Origin: Pararoseomonas baculiformis
Lineage (GTDB): Bacteria; Pseudomonadota; Alphaproteobacteria; Acetobacterales; Acetobacteraceae
Direction: 5' to 3'
DNA length: 64,000 bases
NCBI RefSeq assembly: GCF_017813395.1
Contig: NZ_JAGIZB010000017.1
Span: forward strand, 1-64,000
Shown: one piece after another, positions 29,649 to 38,613 of the stretch
How positions within the stretch are numbered: position 1 is the stretch's first letter
Layout of the letters: each line of letters begins with the position of its first letter
The notes under the pieces: generated by a model
Told to the model about the DNA's origin: nothing
What the model saw: only the letters and a program-made list of their open reading frames with translations
Database searches by the model: none
Translations under genes and position numbers: made by a program

Positions 29649-30644
29649 ATGCAGCACACCCGTATGACGCGACGCGGCCTGGGCGCCGGGCTTCTCACGG
29701 GCCTCGCGGCCCCAGCCATTGCCCAGTCACAATCCGCCTCCGCCTGGCCGGATCGCCCCGTCCGCCTCATCGTCCCCTTCGGCGCGGGCGGCGCCATCGA
29801 CACCCTCTCCCGCACCGTCGCCCAGCGCTTCTCCGAATTCGCGAATGGCCAGAGCCTGGTCGTCGAGAACCGCTCCGGCGCCGGCGGCACCGTGGCCGGC
29901 GGCTTTGTCGCCCGCGAGAAGCCCGACGGCTACACGCTGATGATGGCGGATGTCGGCTCCAACGCCATCGGCAAGCTCCTCAACCCCGGCCTTGCCTATG
30001 ATCCCGCAACGGCCTTCACCCCGATTATCCATCTGGTGAACCTGCCTGGCGTGGTGATCGCCCATCCATCCGTCACAGTGAAGGACCTGCCGGACCTCAT
30101 CGCCCAGGCCAAGGCGCGCCCGGGTGCCTTCACCTATTCCTCCGCCGGGATCGGCAATGGCAGCCACCTTTTCATGGCGTTGCTGCTCCGCCAGGCCGGG
30201 GTGGAGATGGTGCATGTGCCCTATCGCTCGGGGGCCGAGATGGTCACCGCCCTGGTGCGCGGGGATGCGCAGTTCGGCTTCCCCACCGTTTCCTCCGCCC
30301 TGCAGATGATCCGGGGTGGCCAGGCGAAGGCCATCGCCGTCAGCACCGCCGAGGAAACCCCGGCTCTCCCCGGCATCCCGCCCGTCGCCCGCACCATTCC
30401 CGGCTTCAACCTGGCCGTGTGGCACGGAATCATGGCTCCGGCGGAGATGGAGCCCGCCCTGGCCAGCCGCATCAATACCGTTTTCGCCCGGGTCGCGGCC
30501 CTGCCCGAGGTACAGGAGGCCGTGTTCCGCGCCCAGGCCGGCCGCATGGTCGGCGGCAGCCCGAAGGACTTCGCCGATCACATCGCCCGCGAGATCGCCC
30601 GCTGGGAACCGCTGATCCGGGAGGGCGGCTTCAAGGTCGAGTAG
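29649..30644 (+). CDS. Bug/TctC-family periplasmic substrate-binding protein
   Basis: A 331-residue receptor of the tripartite tricarboxylate transporter type. The signal peptide has a Tat-like TRRGLGAGLL. Bug motifs are clear: WPDRPVRLIVPFGAGGAIDT, VVENRSGAGGTVAGGFVA, KPDGYTLMMAD, YSSAGIGNGSHLFMALLLR and VHVPYRSGAEM. These bind dicarboxylates or amides in a Venus flytrap with two water-bridged loops. No membrane partners adjoin. A GGGAGACGAAACGG ribosome-site region precedes the ATG. Confidence 0.92.
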   Translation: MQHTRMTRRGLGAGLLTGLAAPAIAQSQSASAWPDRPVRLIVPFGAGGAIDTLSRTVAQRFSEFANGQSLVVENRSGAGGTVAGGFVAREKPDGYTLMMADVGSNAIGKLLNPGLAYDPATAFTPIIHLVNLPGVVIAHPSVTVKDLPDLIAQAKARPGAFTYSSAGIGNGSHLFMALLLRQAGVEMVHVPYRSGAEMVTALVRGDAQFGFPTVSSALQMIRGGQAKAIAVSTAEETPALPGIPPVARTIPGFNLAVWHGIMAPAEMEPALASRINTVFARVAALPEVQEAVFRAQAGRMVGGSPKDFADHIAREIARWEPLIREGGFKVE

Positions 30645-30664
30645 CCGCCCGGCCCGGCATGGTC

Positions 30665-30688
30665 CCCGGGGAGGGTCAGACTCCCCGG
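30665..30688. terminator. Hairpin between convergent genes
   Basis: CCGGGGAG and CTCCCCGG pair across GGTCAGA just after the Bug gene and partly over the 3' end of the methyltransferase. It may stop transcription from both sides; there is no T-run. Confidence 0.45.
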
Positions 30689-31536
30689 TGGAACGGAGCC
30701 TGGCCGAAGCCGCCGCCCGGTGCCATCCGCGCCAGGCAGATCTGATTCAGGCTCAGCCGCCCCAGCGGGTTCCGCGCGAAATCCCCGTAGCGCTCCACCA
30801 GTTCCAGCCCCGAAGCTTCCAGCAGAAGCGGGATCTCCCGCGGGAAGAACTGCCGCAGCGCCAGCGGCGCCATCTGCCGCTCCCGCCCGTCCCGGTCGCG
30901 GATGTGCCAGTGCGAGACCCGCACCTGCGCCACCGGGTCATACCGCGCCACCTCCTCCGCCTGGATGGCGGAGGACGGGTTCGGCCCAAGGTCCAGCCGC
31001 CGCGGCGCCCCCTCGGGCTGCGCCAGCAGCCCCGGATCGGGCAGCACCACGTCAAAGGCCAGGGCCCCGCCGGGCTCCAGGTGGCGCCGGACCGAGGCCA
31101 AGCAGGCGCGCAAATCCTCCGGCTCATGCAGATGGGCCAGCGAGTTGCAGGAGATCACGATTAGCCCGAAGCGCCGCCCCAGGTCGAATTCGCGCATGTC
31201 TCCCAGCACGAAGCTCGCGGGCAGCCCCTGGTCCGCCGCCTTCCGTGCCGCTGCGGCCAGCATGGGGCGGGAATTATCCAGCCCCACCACCTCATGCCCA
31301 TGTGCCGCCAGCGGCAGGGTCAGCCGCCCCGTCCCGCAGGCCAGTTCCAGTATCGGCCCGCCCCAGCGCGCCGCCTCCTCCCGGTAGAACCCCTCGCAGG
31401 GTCCGGGCTGCACGATCGCGTCATAGAGCTCGGCTTCGTCATAGAGGGAGGACAGGGAGGAGGAATGCCCCCCCAACGAGCCCGCATCCCGGTCGAGAAG
31501 CGGCTGGGAGAGGGCGTGATCCGGTGTCATTCGCAT
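30676..31536 (-). CDS. Class I SAM-dependent methyltransferase
   Basis: About 286 residues. Motif I ILELACGTGRLTLPLAAHGH binds S-adenosylmethionine, with the acidic ribose contact in VVGLDNSRPML and the adenine region LGDMREFDLGRRFGLIVISC. The C-terminal half (VRVSHWHIRDRDGRERQ, LRQFFPREIPLLLEASGLEL) is typical of small-molecule methyltransferases. The target is unknown. The ATG at 31536 is used; in-frame GTG (31569) and ATG (31530) are alternatives. It is divergent from the UbiH-like gene. Confidence 0.82.
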   Translation of the reverse strand: MRMTPDHALSQPLLDRDAGSLGGHSSSLSSLYDEAELYDAIVQPGPCEGFYREEAARWGGPILELACGTGRLTLPLAAHGHEVVGLDNSRPMLAAAARKAADQGLPASFVLGDMREFDLGRRFGLIVISCNSLAHLHEPEDLRACLASVRRHLEPGGALAFDVVLPDPGLLAQPEGAPRRLDLGPNPSSAIQAEEVARYDPVAQVRVSHWHIRDRDGRERQMAPLALRQFFPREIPLLLEASGLELVERYGDFARNPLGRLSLNQICLARMAPGGGFGQAPFHRGV

Positions 31537-31692
31537 GGTTCCAGGAGGTGTCACCGAAGCAGAGCTCACTCAACCGCGATCGCGGGCTCCTCCTGATCGA
31601 TTGAAGCCTCCCGCAACCGCCGGGCCGCCCCCATCTTCACCCCGCGGCCTCCCGCCCCTAAGGGAAGCCCGGCCAGAAGGAGTGCCGCTTCC

Positions 31693-32889
31693 GTGCAAGG
31701 CGTGGAGCATGACATCGCCATCATCGGCGCCGGCCCGGTCGGGCTGAGCTTCGCCATCGCCCTCGCCGGCCAGGGAATCTCCACCCTCCTGGTGGAGCGC
31801 CAGCCCGCCGAGGTCCTCGCCGAACCCGCCTTCGACGGGCGCGAGATCGCCCTCACCCACCATTCCCGTGCCCTGCTGGAAGCGCTGGGCGCCTGGACAC
31901 GCATCCCCGCCAACGCCGTCTCCCCCCTGCGGGAAGCCCGCGTCCTGAACGGCACCGCCTCCTACGCCCTGACCTTCGACACGGGGAGCGAGGGCGCGGA
32001 GGCGCTCGGCTACCTCGTCTCCAACCACCTGATCCGACGCGCCCTGCACCAGGTGGCGCGGGAAAGGTCGGAGATCACCATCCTCGCCGGTACCGGCGTG
32101 GACCGGGTCTCCACGACAGGCGAATCCGCCCGCCTCGTTCTCTCCGACGGCCAGGAGGTCACGGCCCGCTTGGCCGTCGCGGCGGATACGCGCTTTTCCC
32201 GCTCCCGCCAGCAGCTCGGCATCGGCGTCTCCACCCTGGACTTCAACCGCTCCATGCTCGTCTGCCGCATGGCGCATGAGGCCCCGCACGGCCATGTCGC
32301 GACGGAATGGTTCGACTATGGCCAGACCATCGCCCTGCTGCCCGTGAACGGGAACGCCTCCTCGGTCGTCATCACCCGCAGCCACCAGGAGATCGGGCGG
32401 CTGAAGACCCTTCCCCAGCCGGAATTCGAGGCCGAGATGGCACGCAGCCTCGCCCGCCGGAATCTCGGCCCGCTGCGCCTCGTCAGCACCCGCCACGCCT
32501 ATCCGCTGGTCGCCACCTATGCCCGGCGCTTCATGGCCCGGCGCTTCGCCGTGATCGGGGACGCGGCGGTGGGCATGCATCCCGTCACCGCCCATGGTTT
32601 CAACCTCGGCCTGCGCGGCGCCGAAAGCCTGGCGCGGGAAATCCTCTCCGCCCATCGCCGCGGCCGCGACATCGCGGCGCCCGATGTGCTGGGCCGCTAC
32701 GAGGCCGCCCATCGCCTCGCCACCGGCCCGCTCTATGCCGGCACCAATGCCCTCGCCCGCCTCTATGCCGAGGAAGGCCCGGCGGCCCGCATCCTCCGCC
32801 ACGCCGTGCTCCGCGCCGGCGGCGTCCTCACGCCCTTCCGCAAGGCGGTCGCCTCCATGCTGATGGACAAGGGCACCAACGCCGCCTGA
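31693..32889 (+). CDS. UbiH/UbiF/UbiM-family FAD hydroxylase
   Basis: A 398-residue aromatic-ring monooxygenase of the ubiquinone-synthesis family, which adds hydroxyl groups to polyprenylated phenol rings. The FAD-binding motif IAIIGAGPVGLSFAIALAG is at the N-terminus, and the second signature FAVIGDAAVGMHPVTAHGFN with LGLRGAESLA near residue 290 closes the FAD site. The MHPVTAHGFN wording resembles UbiM, the broader-range hydroxylase found in some proteobacteria, but which ring position it modifies cannot be settled by eye. GTG start. The downstream catalase-like gene follows after 80 bases. Confidence 0.85.
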   Translation: MQGVEHDIAIIGAGPVGLSFAIALAGQGISTLLVERQPAEVLAEPAFDGREIALTHHSRALLEALGAWTRIPANAVSPLREARVLNGTASYALTFDTGSEGAEALGYLVSNHLIRRALHQVARERSEITILAGTGVDRVSTTGESARLVLSDGQEVTARLAVAADTRFSRSRQQLGIGVSTLDFNRSMLVCRMAHEAPHGHVATEWFDYGQTIALLPVNGNASSVVITRSHQEIGRLKTLPQPEFEAEMARSLARRNLGPLRLVSTRHAYPLVATYARRFMARRFAVIGDAAVGMHPVTAHGFNLGLRGAESLAREILSAHRRGRDIAAPDVLGRYEAAHRLATGPLYAGTNALARLYAEEGPAARILRHAVLRAGGVLTPFRKAVASMLMDKGTNAA

Positions 32890-32969
32890 GCGGGGCGCGC
32901 AGCGTCACCGCGGGGACAACCCACCGCGGGCGCCGGTGTTCTCCTGCCGCACCAGCTCCGGGCGCCGGC

Positions 32970-34061
32970 ATGACCCAGTCCTTCCTTCGCTATTCCCCCG
33001 ATGTGGAAACCGTGCCGCCGGAGGAGGCCGGGACGATCGAGGCCATCCTCGAGTCCATGCGCCGCCTCGCGACCCGGACGCCGGAGGAATACGGCCATGC
33101 CGTCCGGGTCTCCCATGCCAAGAGCCACGGCCTGGCGGTGGGCGAGCTGGAGGTTCTGCCCGGCCTTCCCGCCCATCTCGCCCAGGGCCTTTTCGCCAGC
33201 CCTGCCCGCTACCCCGTCGTCGCCCGGCTGGCCAATGTCCCCGGCGAGATCATCACCGACGCCGTCTCCACCCAGACCGGCCTTTCCATCAAGATCCTGG
33301 GTGTGCGGGGCGAGATGCTGCCGGGCCATGAGGGCGAGGTGACCCAGGATTTCGTGCTGGACACCGGCAGCCGGTTCGCAGCCGCCGATGCGAAGGCCTT
33401 CCTCCTCACCCACCGCGCGCTGGAACATGCGCCGCGGATCCCCGACCGGATGAAGGAAGCGGTTTCCAAGGCGTCCCGCGCCGCGAACAAGGCGCTGCAC
33501 GCCCTGGGCACGGACAGCCCGAAGCTGGACTTCTTCGGCCACCCGCGCATCCACCCGCTGGCCGAGGCCTATTTCACCCAGGCCCCGATCCGCTACGGCG
33601 AGCATGTCGCCAAGCTCGCCGTCGTCCCGGCCACGCGGGAACAGCAATCCCTCGCTGGCGGCGCCCTCGACACCGATGCTGACGAGAATGCCCTCCGCAC
33701 CGCTACCGTCTCCTACCTGCGCGCGCGGGACGCGGTCTTCGACATCCGGGTCCAGCTCTGCACCGATCTCGAGACCATGCCGGTGGAGGATGCCAGCCGG
33801 GAATGGGACGAGGAGCGAAGCCCCTACCAGACCGTCGCCCGCCTCACCTTCCCCCGCCAGGAAGCCTATAGCGAGGCGCGGCGGGACCATGTGGACCAGA
33901 ACCTCGCCTTCTGCCCCTCCCACGGCCTGGCGGCGCATCGCCCCCTGGGCTCCATCATGCGGGCCCGCCTCCGCGCCTATCCCGAGATGTCCCGGCTCCG
34001 CCGGCAGGCGAATGGCCGCCCCCTGGCCGAGCCGCGCTCCATCGACGAAATCCCGGCCTGA
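32970..34061 (+). CDS. Reduced catalase-family heme protein
   Basis: A 363-residue member of the catalase-like superfamily, much shorter than true catalases (about 480 or more). The distal histidine is kept in VRVSHAKSHGLAVG (His49), corresponding to the VHAKG motif. The heme-pocket region YPVVARLANVPGE and GLSIKILGVRGE follow the catalase pattern. Near the C-terminus RLRAYPEMSRLRR matches the RxFxYxDxxxxR motif that supplies the proximal heme tyrosine (about Tyr337). Thus both sides of the heme pocket look intact, so peroxide or organic peroxide chemistry is plausible. The NADPH-binding and C-terminal domains are missing. No signal peptide. Confidence 0.8.
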   Translation: MTQSFLRYSPDVETVPPEEAGTIEAILESMRRLATRTPEEYGHAVRVSHAKSHGLAVGELEVLPGLPAHLAQGLFASPARYPVVARLANVPGEIITDAVSTQTGLSIKILGVRGEMLPGHEGEVTQDFVLDTGSRFAAADAKAFLLTHRALEHAPRIPDRMKEAVSKASRAANKALHALGTDSPKLDFFGHPRIHPLAEAYFTQAPIRYGEHVAKLAVVPATREQQSLAGGALDTDADENALRTATVSYLRARDAVFDIRVQLCTDLETMPVEDASREWDEERSPYQTVARLTFPRQEAYSEARRDHVDQNLAFCPSHGLAAHRPLGSIMRARLRAYPEMSRLRRQANGRPLAEPRSIDEIPA

Positions 34062-34079
34062 GCCGGGCCATCCCCGCCC

Positions 34080-35537
34080 CTATCCCCGCCGGTGCCCGGA
34101 GGCGCGTGCCCCCGCATCCGGCGCCAGCCGCGCCGCCAGCGGCGCCGCCAGCAGCACCGGCAGCGCCGCCCCGAGGAAGGCGATGGCGAAATCCGCCACG
34201 GCCGGCTCCGCCCGCCCGCCCAGCGCGCTGGAGGCCGCCAGCCAACCTGCTCCCCATGTCACCCCCAGCGCCATGAAGAGCTGCTGCGCGGTCGCCGTGA
34301 TGGAGGTGGCCGAGGACAGCTTCCCCGGGGGCACGTCCACGTAGCTGAGCGCGTTTGAGGCGGTGAATTGCAGGCTTCGCGACAGCCCGCCCCAGGCCAG
34401 GACGAGGAACACGGCCCAGAGCGGCCAGCCCGGCGTGAACAGGGAGCAGGCCACGAAGGAGGCCGCCACCATCCCCGCGTTCCAGGTCAGCACCCGGCGG
34501 AAGCCGAGATTGCGAAGCGCCATGCTCGTCATCGGCTTCATCACGAAGGCGCCCAGCGCCGTCGCGAGGGTGATCAGCCCCGAGGTAGTCGCCGAGGCCC
34601 CGAAGCCAAGCTGCATGAAGAGCGGCAGCAGGAAGGGCGACGCCCCTGCCCCGATCCGGAACAGGCTGCCCGAGGCTACCGCGATGCGAAAGGAAGGCAC
34701 CGAGAACATCGAGAGGTCCAGCGCCGGATTCGGCGCCCGCCGCGCCCAGCGCACCGCCATCCAGCCCAGCCCACCCCCCAGCGCGAAGCCCGCCAGCGCG
34801 AGGGGCGCCGGCACCAGGCCGCGCCCGATCGTCTCCGCCCCGAACATCAGGCAGGCCAGCGCGGCGCCGATCAGCCCCACCCCCACCGCGTCCAGCCGCG
34901 GCGGCCGCGCGCCCCGCTCATCAGGGATCAGCCGCCACACGGCCAGCAGCCCGGCGGCTGCGACGGGCAGGTTGATCCAGAAGACAGCCCGCCACGACAC
35001 CGTATCGGTCAGCAGCCCGCCCAGCGGCGGCCCCAGGATCGGCCCGAGCAGCGCCGGCATGGTCAGCCAGGTCGTCGCCCGCACCACATCCTCGGGCCGC
35101 ACCTGCCGCAGCAGCAGCAGCCGCGCCACGGGCAGCATCATGGCGCCGCCCATGCCCTGCAGCACGCGCGCGGCGACCAGCTCCCCAAGCCCGCGCGAAA
35201 GCCCGCACAGCGCCGAGGCGAAGGCGAAGACCGCGATCGCCACCATGAAGACCCGCTTGGCCCCGAACCGGTCCGCCACCCAGCCCGAGACGGGGATGAA
35301 CACCGTCAGCGCGACCAGGTAGGAGGTGATGGCGGCCGAGAGATGCAGCGGCTCCGTCCCCAGCTCCCGCGCCATCGCCGGCAGCGCCGTCGCGATCACG
35401 CTCGAATCCAGGTTCTGCATCAGCAGGGCGCTGGCCACGATCACGGCCGTGCGCCGCGTGTTCGGCGGCGGGGTGGGCAGATCGCCCGGCGCCCCCGCAA
35501 CACCCTCTGCCGCATCCAGGCCCGATACCGCCACCAC
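34080..35537 (-). CDS. MFS multidrug exporter, DHA2 (EmrB/QacA-like) family
   Basis: A 485-residue inner-membrane proton antiporter with about fourteen hydrophobic segments. The first helix contains LDSSVIATALPAMARELG (motif D1 of 14-helix exporters), the loop 2-3 motif is GWVADRFGAKRVF, and helix 5 carries motif C, LGPILGPPLGGLLTD. WRAVFWINLPV is typical of EmrB/QacA relatives. Substrates are unknown. No membrane-fusion partner gene adjoins. GTG start at 35537. The downstream convergent catalase-like gene ends 18 bases from its stop. Confidence 0.92.
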   Translation of the reverse strand: MVAVSGLDAAEGVAGAPGDLPTPPPNTRRTAVIVASALLMQNLDSSVIATALPAMARELGTEPLHLSAAITSYLVALTVFIPVSGWVADRFGAKRVFMVAIAVFAFASALCGLSRGLGELVAARVLQGMGGAMMLPVARLLLLRQVRPEDVVRATTWLTMPALLGPILGPPLGGLLTDTVSWRAVFWINLPVAAAGLLAVWRLIPDERGARPPRLDAVGVGLIGAALACLMFGAETIGRGLVPAPLALAGFALGGGLGWMAVRWARRAPNPALDLSMFSVPSFRIAVASGSLFRIGAGASPFLLPLFMQLGFGASATTSGLITLATALGAFVMKPMTSMALRNLGFRRVLTWNAGMVAASFVACSLFTPGWPLWAVFLVLAWGGLSRSLQFTASNALSYVDVPPGKLSSATSITATAQQLFMALGVTWGAGWLAASSALGGRAEPAVADFAIAFLGAALPVLLAAPLAARLAPDAGARASGHRRG

Positions 35538-35669
35538 CCCTCCCGCGCCCCGTCACCGAGGGCGGGCAACATGCGCCCGCCCCGGCGCCGCGCGAAGTCC
35601 CGGAGGGGCGTGGAACACGACAAAAGCGGGCCGGGGCCAATGGCGGCCCCGAACCCCGCCCCTGGTGGC

Positions 35670-36383
35670 TCAGGCGCCGAAGCCGCCATCGATCGTGTGC
35701 ATCGCCCCGGTCACGAAGCCCGCCTCCGGCCCTGCCAGCCAGGCCACCATCCCCGCCACGTCCTCCGGCCGCCCGTGGCGCCGGATGGCCATCACGGCGT
35801 GCTGGATGTCCTTCATCGGCCCGTCCGCCGGGTTCATGTCCGTGTCGATCGGCCCGGGCTGCACGACGTTCACCGTGATCCCGCGCGGCCCGAAATCCCG
35901 CGCCAGCCCACGCGCCATGCCCTGCAGCGCCGACTTGCTCATCGCGTAGGCGGAGAGGCCCGGGAAGGGAATCCGGTCGCCGTTGACGGAACCGATCACG
36001 ATGATCCGCCCGCCCTCGGGCATCTGCCGTGCGGCCTCGACCGCCGCATGATAGGGCGCGTTCACGTTGATCCGGATCAGCCGGTCTACCGCGTCCGGGT
36101 CCTGCTCCAACGGATCACCGAAGGCGCCCACCCCCGCATTCACCACCAGCACGTCCAGCGGCCCGCTCTCCCGCACCCGCGCGATCACCGCGTCCCGGTC
36201 GGCGCTGTCCGTCACCGCCGCCGTGCTGCCGGTGTCGCGCGCCAGCTGCTCTGCCGCCTCGTGCGAGCCGGCATAGGTGAAGGTCACCACGGCGCCCTCC
36301 GCCGCGAAGCGCCGCACAATCGCCGCCCCGATTCCCCGGCTGCCGCCGAGCACGAGAATGGACTTACCCTGGAAACCGGCCAT
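35670..36383 (-). CDS. bdcA: BdcA-like short-chain dehydrogenase (cyclic-di-GMP-binding)
   Basis: A 237-residue SDR that follows Escherichia coli BdcA almost phrase by phrase: LGGSRGIGAAIVRRF, VTFTYAGSHEAAEQLA, TDSADRDAVI, VVNAGVGAFG, APYHAAVEAARQMPEGGRI, GSVNGDR, YAMSKSALQGMARGLARDFG and FVTGAMHTIDGGFGA. BdcA is reported to bind cyclic-di-GMP and promote biofilm dispersal; it also keeps the SDR catalytic Ser and Tyr-x3-Lys, so NADPH-dependent reduction is possible. It is divergent from a BdcR-like repressor, the same pairing as in enterobacteria, with operator-like sites between. Confidence 0.9.
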   Translation of the reverse strand: MAGFQGKSILVLGGSRGIGAAIVRRFAAEGAVVTFTYAGSHEAAEQLARDTGSTAAVTDSADRDAVIARVRESGPLDVLVVNAGVGAFGDPLEQDPDAVDRLIRINVNAPYHAAVEAARQMPEGGRIIVIGSVNGDRIPFPGLSAYAMSKSALQGMARGLARDFGPRGITVNVVQPGPIDTDMNPADGPMKDIQHAVMAIRRHGRPEDVAGMVAWLAGPEAGFVTGAMHTIDGGFGA

Positions 36384-36403
36384 GAGGCCCTCCTTGAGAT
36401 TTA

Positions 36404-36419
36404 AGTAGTAATCACTACA
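36404..36419. promoter_or_regulatory. Candidate BdcR operator 1 (bdcA side)
   Basis: On the minus strand this reads TGTAGTGATTACTACT, an imperfect palindrome with arms GTAGT/ACTAC, 21 bases before the bdcA ATG. It matches 11 of 16 positions of the second site at 36452. It is likely bound by the adjacent TetR-type regulator. Confidence 0.55.
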
Positions 36420-36451
36420 TTAAATCCCGGAAGGCCCCCGTCAAGGGATTT

Positions 36452-36467
36452 TGTATCGGTGACTACA
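36452..36467. promoter_or_regulatory. Candidate BdcR operator 2 (bdcR side)
   Basis: TGTATCGGTGACTACA, with TGTA/TACA ends, overlaps the start region of bdcR and resembles site 1 (shared pattern TGTAnnGnTnACTAC). This position would allow autorepression. Confidence 0.5.
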
Positions 36468-37049
36468 AATATGCCCCGCCCCCGCGGCCGGCCGCGCCGC
36501 TTCGATCCGGAAGAGGCGCTCGCCACGGCCCAGCGGCTTTTCCACGCCCACGGCTATGACGCGGTCAGCGTCGCCGACCTTACCCAGGCCCTCGGCATCA
36601 ACCCGCCCAGCTTCTACGCCGCCTTCGGCAGCAAGGCCGGCCTCTATGCCCGCATCCTCTGCCGCTACAGCGCGGCCGAGGGCGTTCCCCTGGCCGAGAT
36701 CCTGCGCCCCGGGCGCCCGGTCGCCGAAGCCCTCGCCGCCGTGCTGGAGGAGGCCGCCCGCCGCTACGCCGCCGATCCCGCCGCTGCCGGCTGCCTCGCC
36801 ATCGAGGGCGCCCGCTGCAACGACCCCGAGGCGCGCGAGGCCGCCCGCGCCCTGACCGCGGCCGGCGAGGACACCATCCGCCGCTATGTCGCGGAGCATC
36901 ACCCGGCGGATGCCGAGCGCCTGGCCGACTTCGTCGTCACCCTCATGGCCGGCCTCTCCACCATGGCCCGCGAGGGCCACGGCCTGGACCGCCTTCTCGC
37001 CACCGCCCGCCTCGCCGGCCAGGCTATCGCCCAGGCCCTTCCTGCCTAA
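36459..37049 (+). CDS. bdcR: TetR-family regulator BdcR
   Basis: A 196-residue repressor matching Escherichia coli BdcR (YjgJ): RGRPRRFDPEEALATAQRLF, HGYDAVSVADLTQALGINPP, SFYAAFGSKAGLYARIL, VPLAEILRPGRPVAEAL, EEAARRYAADPAAAGCLAIE and GLSTMAREGH. The N-terminal helix-turn-helix is intact and the C-terminal ligand domain is unremarkable. GTG 36459 is the first start; ATG 36471 (MPRPRGRPRR) fits relatives at least as well and would put the operator wholly upstream. It is divergent from bdcA, which it should repress. Confidence 0.9.
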   Translation: MTTNMPRPRGRPRRFDPEEALATAQRLFHAHGYDAVSVADLTQALGINPPSFYAAFGSKAGLYARILCRYSAAEGVPLAEILRPGRPVAEALAAVLEEAARRYAADPAAAGCLAIEGARCNDPEAREAARALTAAGEDTIRRYVAEHHPADAERLADFVVTLMAGLSTMAREGHGLDRLLATARLAGQAIAQALPA

Positions 37050-37141
37050 GCGCCGCGAGGCGCCCGGTGGCGGCGCGCCATCCCGCCCGCGCATCCCCGC
37101 CATGCCTTGCAACCGCCCGGTCACGCGCGCATTTTCGCCTC

Positions 37142-37960
37142 ATGGACCAGTCTGCCGGCGAAGCGCGCCGCATCCCCATCCACGGCCCGGAGGATTTCGA
37201 GGGCATGCGCCGCGCCGGCCGCCTCGCGGCCGAGTGCCTGGACATGATCACCCCCCATGTGCGGCCCGGCGCCACAACCGGCCAGCTCGACAAGCTGTGC
37301 CACGACTTCATGCTGGACCATGGCGCCGTGCCCGCCACGCTGGGCTATCGCGGCTACACCAAGTCCTCCTGCATCAGCATCAACCACGTGGTCTGCCACG
37401 GCATCCCGGGCGACCGCGTGCTGCTGGAAGGCGACATCCTGAACATCGATGTCACCCCCCTGCTCGATGGCTGGCATGGCGACAGCTCGCGCATGTATGT
37501 CGCGGGCCAGCCTTCCACCAAGGCGCGCCTGCTGATGGACGTGACGCATGAGAGCATGATGCGCGGCATCGCGGCGGTGAAGCCGGGCGCCACGCTCGGC
37601 GATATCGGCCACGCCATCCAGTCATATGTGGAGAAGAACCGCTTCTCCGTTGTGCGGGACTTCTGCGGCCATGGCGTGGGCCGCAAGTTCCACGCGCCCC
37701 CGAACATCCTGCATTTCGGCCGCAAGGGCGAAGGCCCTGTGCTCAAGCCCGGCATGTTCTTCACCATCGAGCCGATGGTGAATGCCGGCCGCCCCGACGT
37801 GAAGGTGCTGGATGATGGCTGGACGGCCGTGACGCGGGACCGTTCCCTCTCCGCCCAGTTCGAGCATATGGTGGGCGTGACCGAAACGGGGGTGGAGATC
37901 TTCACCCTTTCCCCCGCCGGCCTGCACAAGCCACCCTACGAGACCCAGACGACCGCATGA
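37142..37960 (+). CDS. map: Methionine aminopeptidase, type I
   Basis: A 272-residue enzyme that removes the initiator methionine from new proteins. The pita-bread fold motifs are complete: CISINHVVCHGIPGD, the two metal aspartates in LNIDVTPLLDGWHGDSSRMY, the metal histidine in CGHGVGRKFH, FTIEPMVNAG and the final glutamate in QFEHMVGV. ATG 37142 was chosen to give a normal N-terminus, although the frame runs back to 37067. The stop overlaps the carbonic anhydrase ATG (ATGA). It lies away from ribosomal genes, so it may be an additional copy. Confidence 0.95.
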   Translation: MDQSAGEARRIPIHGPEDFEGMRRAGRLAAECLDMITPHVRPGATTGQLDKLCHDFMLDHGAVPATLGYRGYTKSSCISINHVVCHGIPGDRVLLEGDILNIDVTPLLDGWHGDSSRMYVAGQPSTKARLLMDVTHESMMRGIAAVKPGATLGDIGHAIQSYVEKNRFSVVRDFCGHGVGRKFHAPPNILHFGRKGEGPVLKPGMFFTIEPMVNAGRPDVKVLDDGWTAVTRDRSLSAQFEHMVGVTETGVEIFTLSPAGLHKPPYETQTTA

Positions 37961-38613
37961 ACATCCCGGCCAGGCTTGTGGAAGGGTATCGCGGCTTCCG
38001 CCATACCCGGTTCCGGCGCGAGCGCGACCATTATCTCCGCCTGGCCCAGAGCGGCCAGCGCCCGACCACGCTGATGATCGCCTGCGTGGACAGCCGGGTG
38101 GCGCCCGAGGTCGTCTTCGATGCCGATCCTGGCGAGATGCTGGTGGTCCGCAACGTCGCGAACCTCGTTCCGCCCTACCAGCCCGATGCCGGCTACCACG
38201 GCACCTCGGCGGCCATCGAATTCGCCGTGCGCCAGCTCAAGGTCGCCCATATCGTCGTCTGCGGCCACGCCTCCTGCGGCGGCATCAACGCCTTCCGGCA
38301 CAATACGCTGAACGGAGTGGACGCGGCGCATGGCGACTTCGTCACGCGCTGGGTGGACATGGTGGCGCCTGCCACGAAGCTCGCCCTGACCTGCGAGGGC
38401 GTGGACCCCTTGCAGGACCAGACCGCGATGGAGCTGGCCGCCATCCGCCAGTCGATCATGAATCTCCGCAGCTTCCCCTGGCTGAAGGCAGCCGAGGATG
38501 CCGGGGAGCTTTCCCTGCACGGCCTTTGGTTCGACGTGGCGGACGGCTCGCTGCGCGTGCTGGACGAGGCCGCCGGCGCTTTCGACACGCTGGACGACGC
38601 CCCGCTTGGATGA
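37957..38613 (+). CDS. Beta-class carbonic anhydrase
   Basis: A 218-residue zinc enzyme interconverting carbon dioxide and bicarbonate. Zinc ligands Cys43 (in IACVDSRV, with the Asp45-Arg47 dyad), His104 and Cys107 (VVCGHASCGGI) are all present, and VVRNVANLVPPY is typical. It overlaps map by ATGA, and its own 3' end overlaps the TTG start of the GT61 gene. The role is probably bicarbonate supply or pH control. Confidence 0.96.
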   Translation: MNIPARLVEGYRGFRHTRFRRERDHYLRLAQSGQRPTTLMIACVDSRVAPEVVFDADPGEMLVVRNVANLVPPYQPDAGYHGTSAAIEFAVRQLKVAHIVVCGHASCGGINAFRHNTLNGVDAAHGDFVTRWVDMVAPATKLALTCEGVDPLQDQTAMELAAIRQSIMNLRSFPWLKAAEDAGELSLHGLWFDVADGSLRVLDEAAGAFDTLDDAPLG

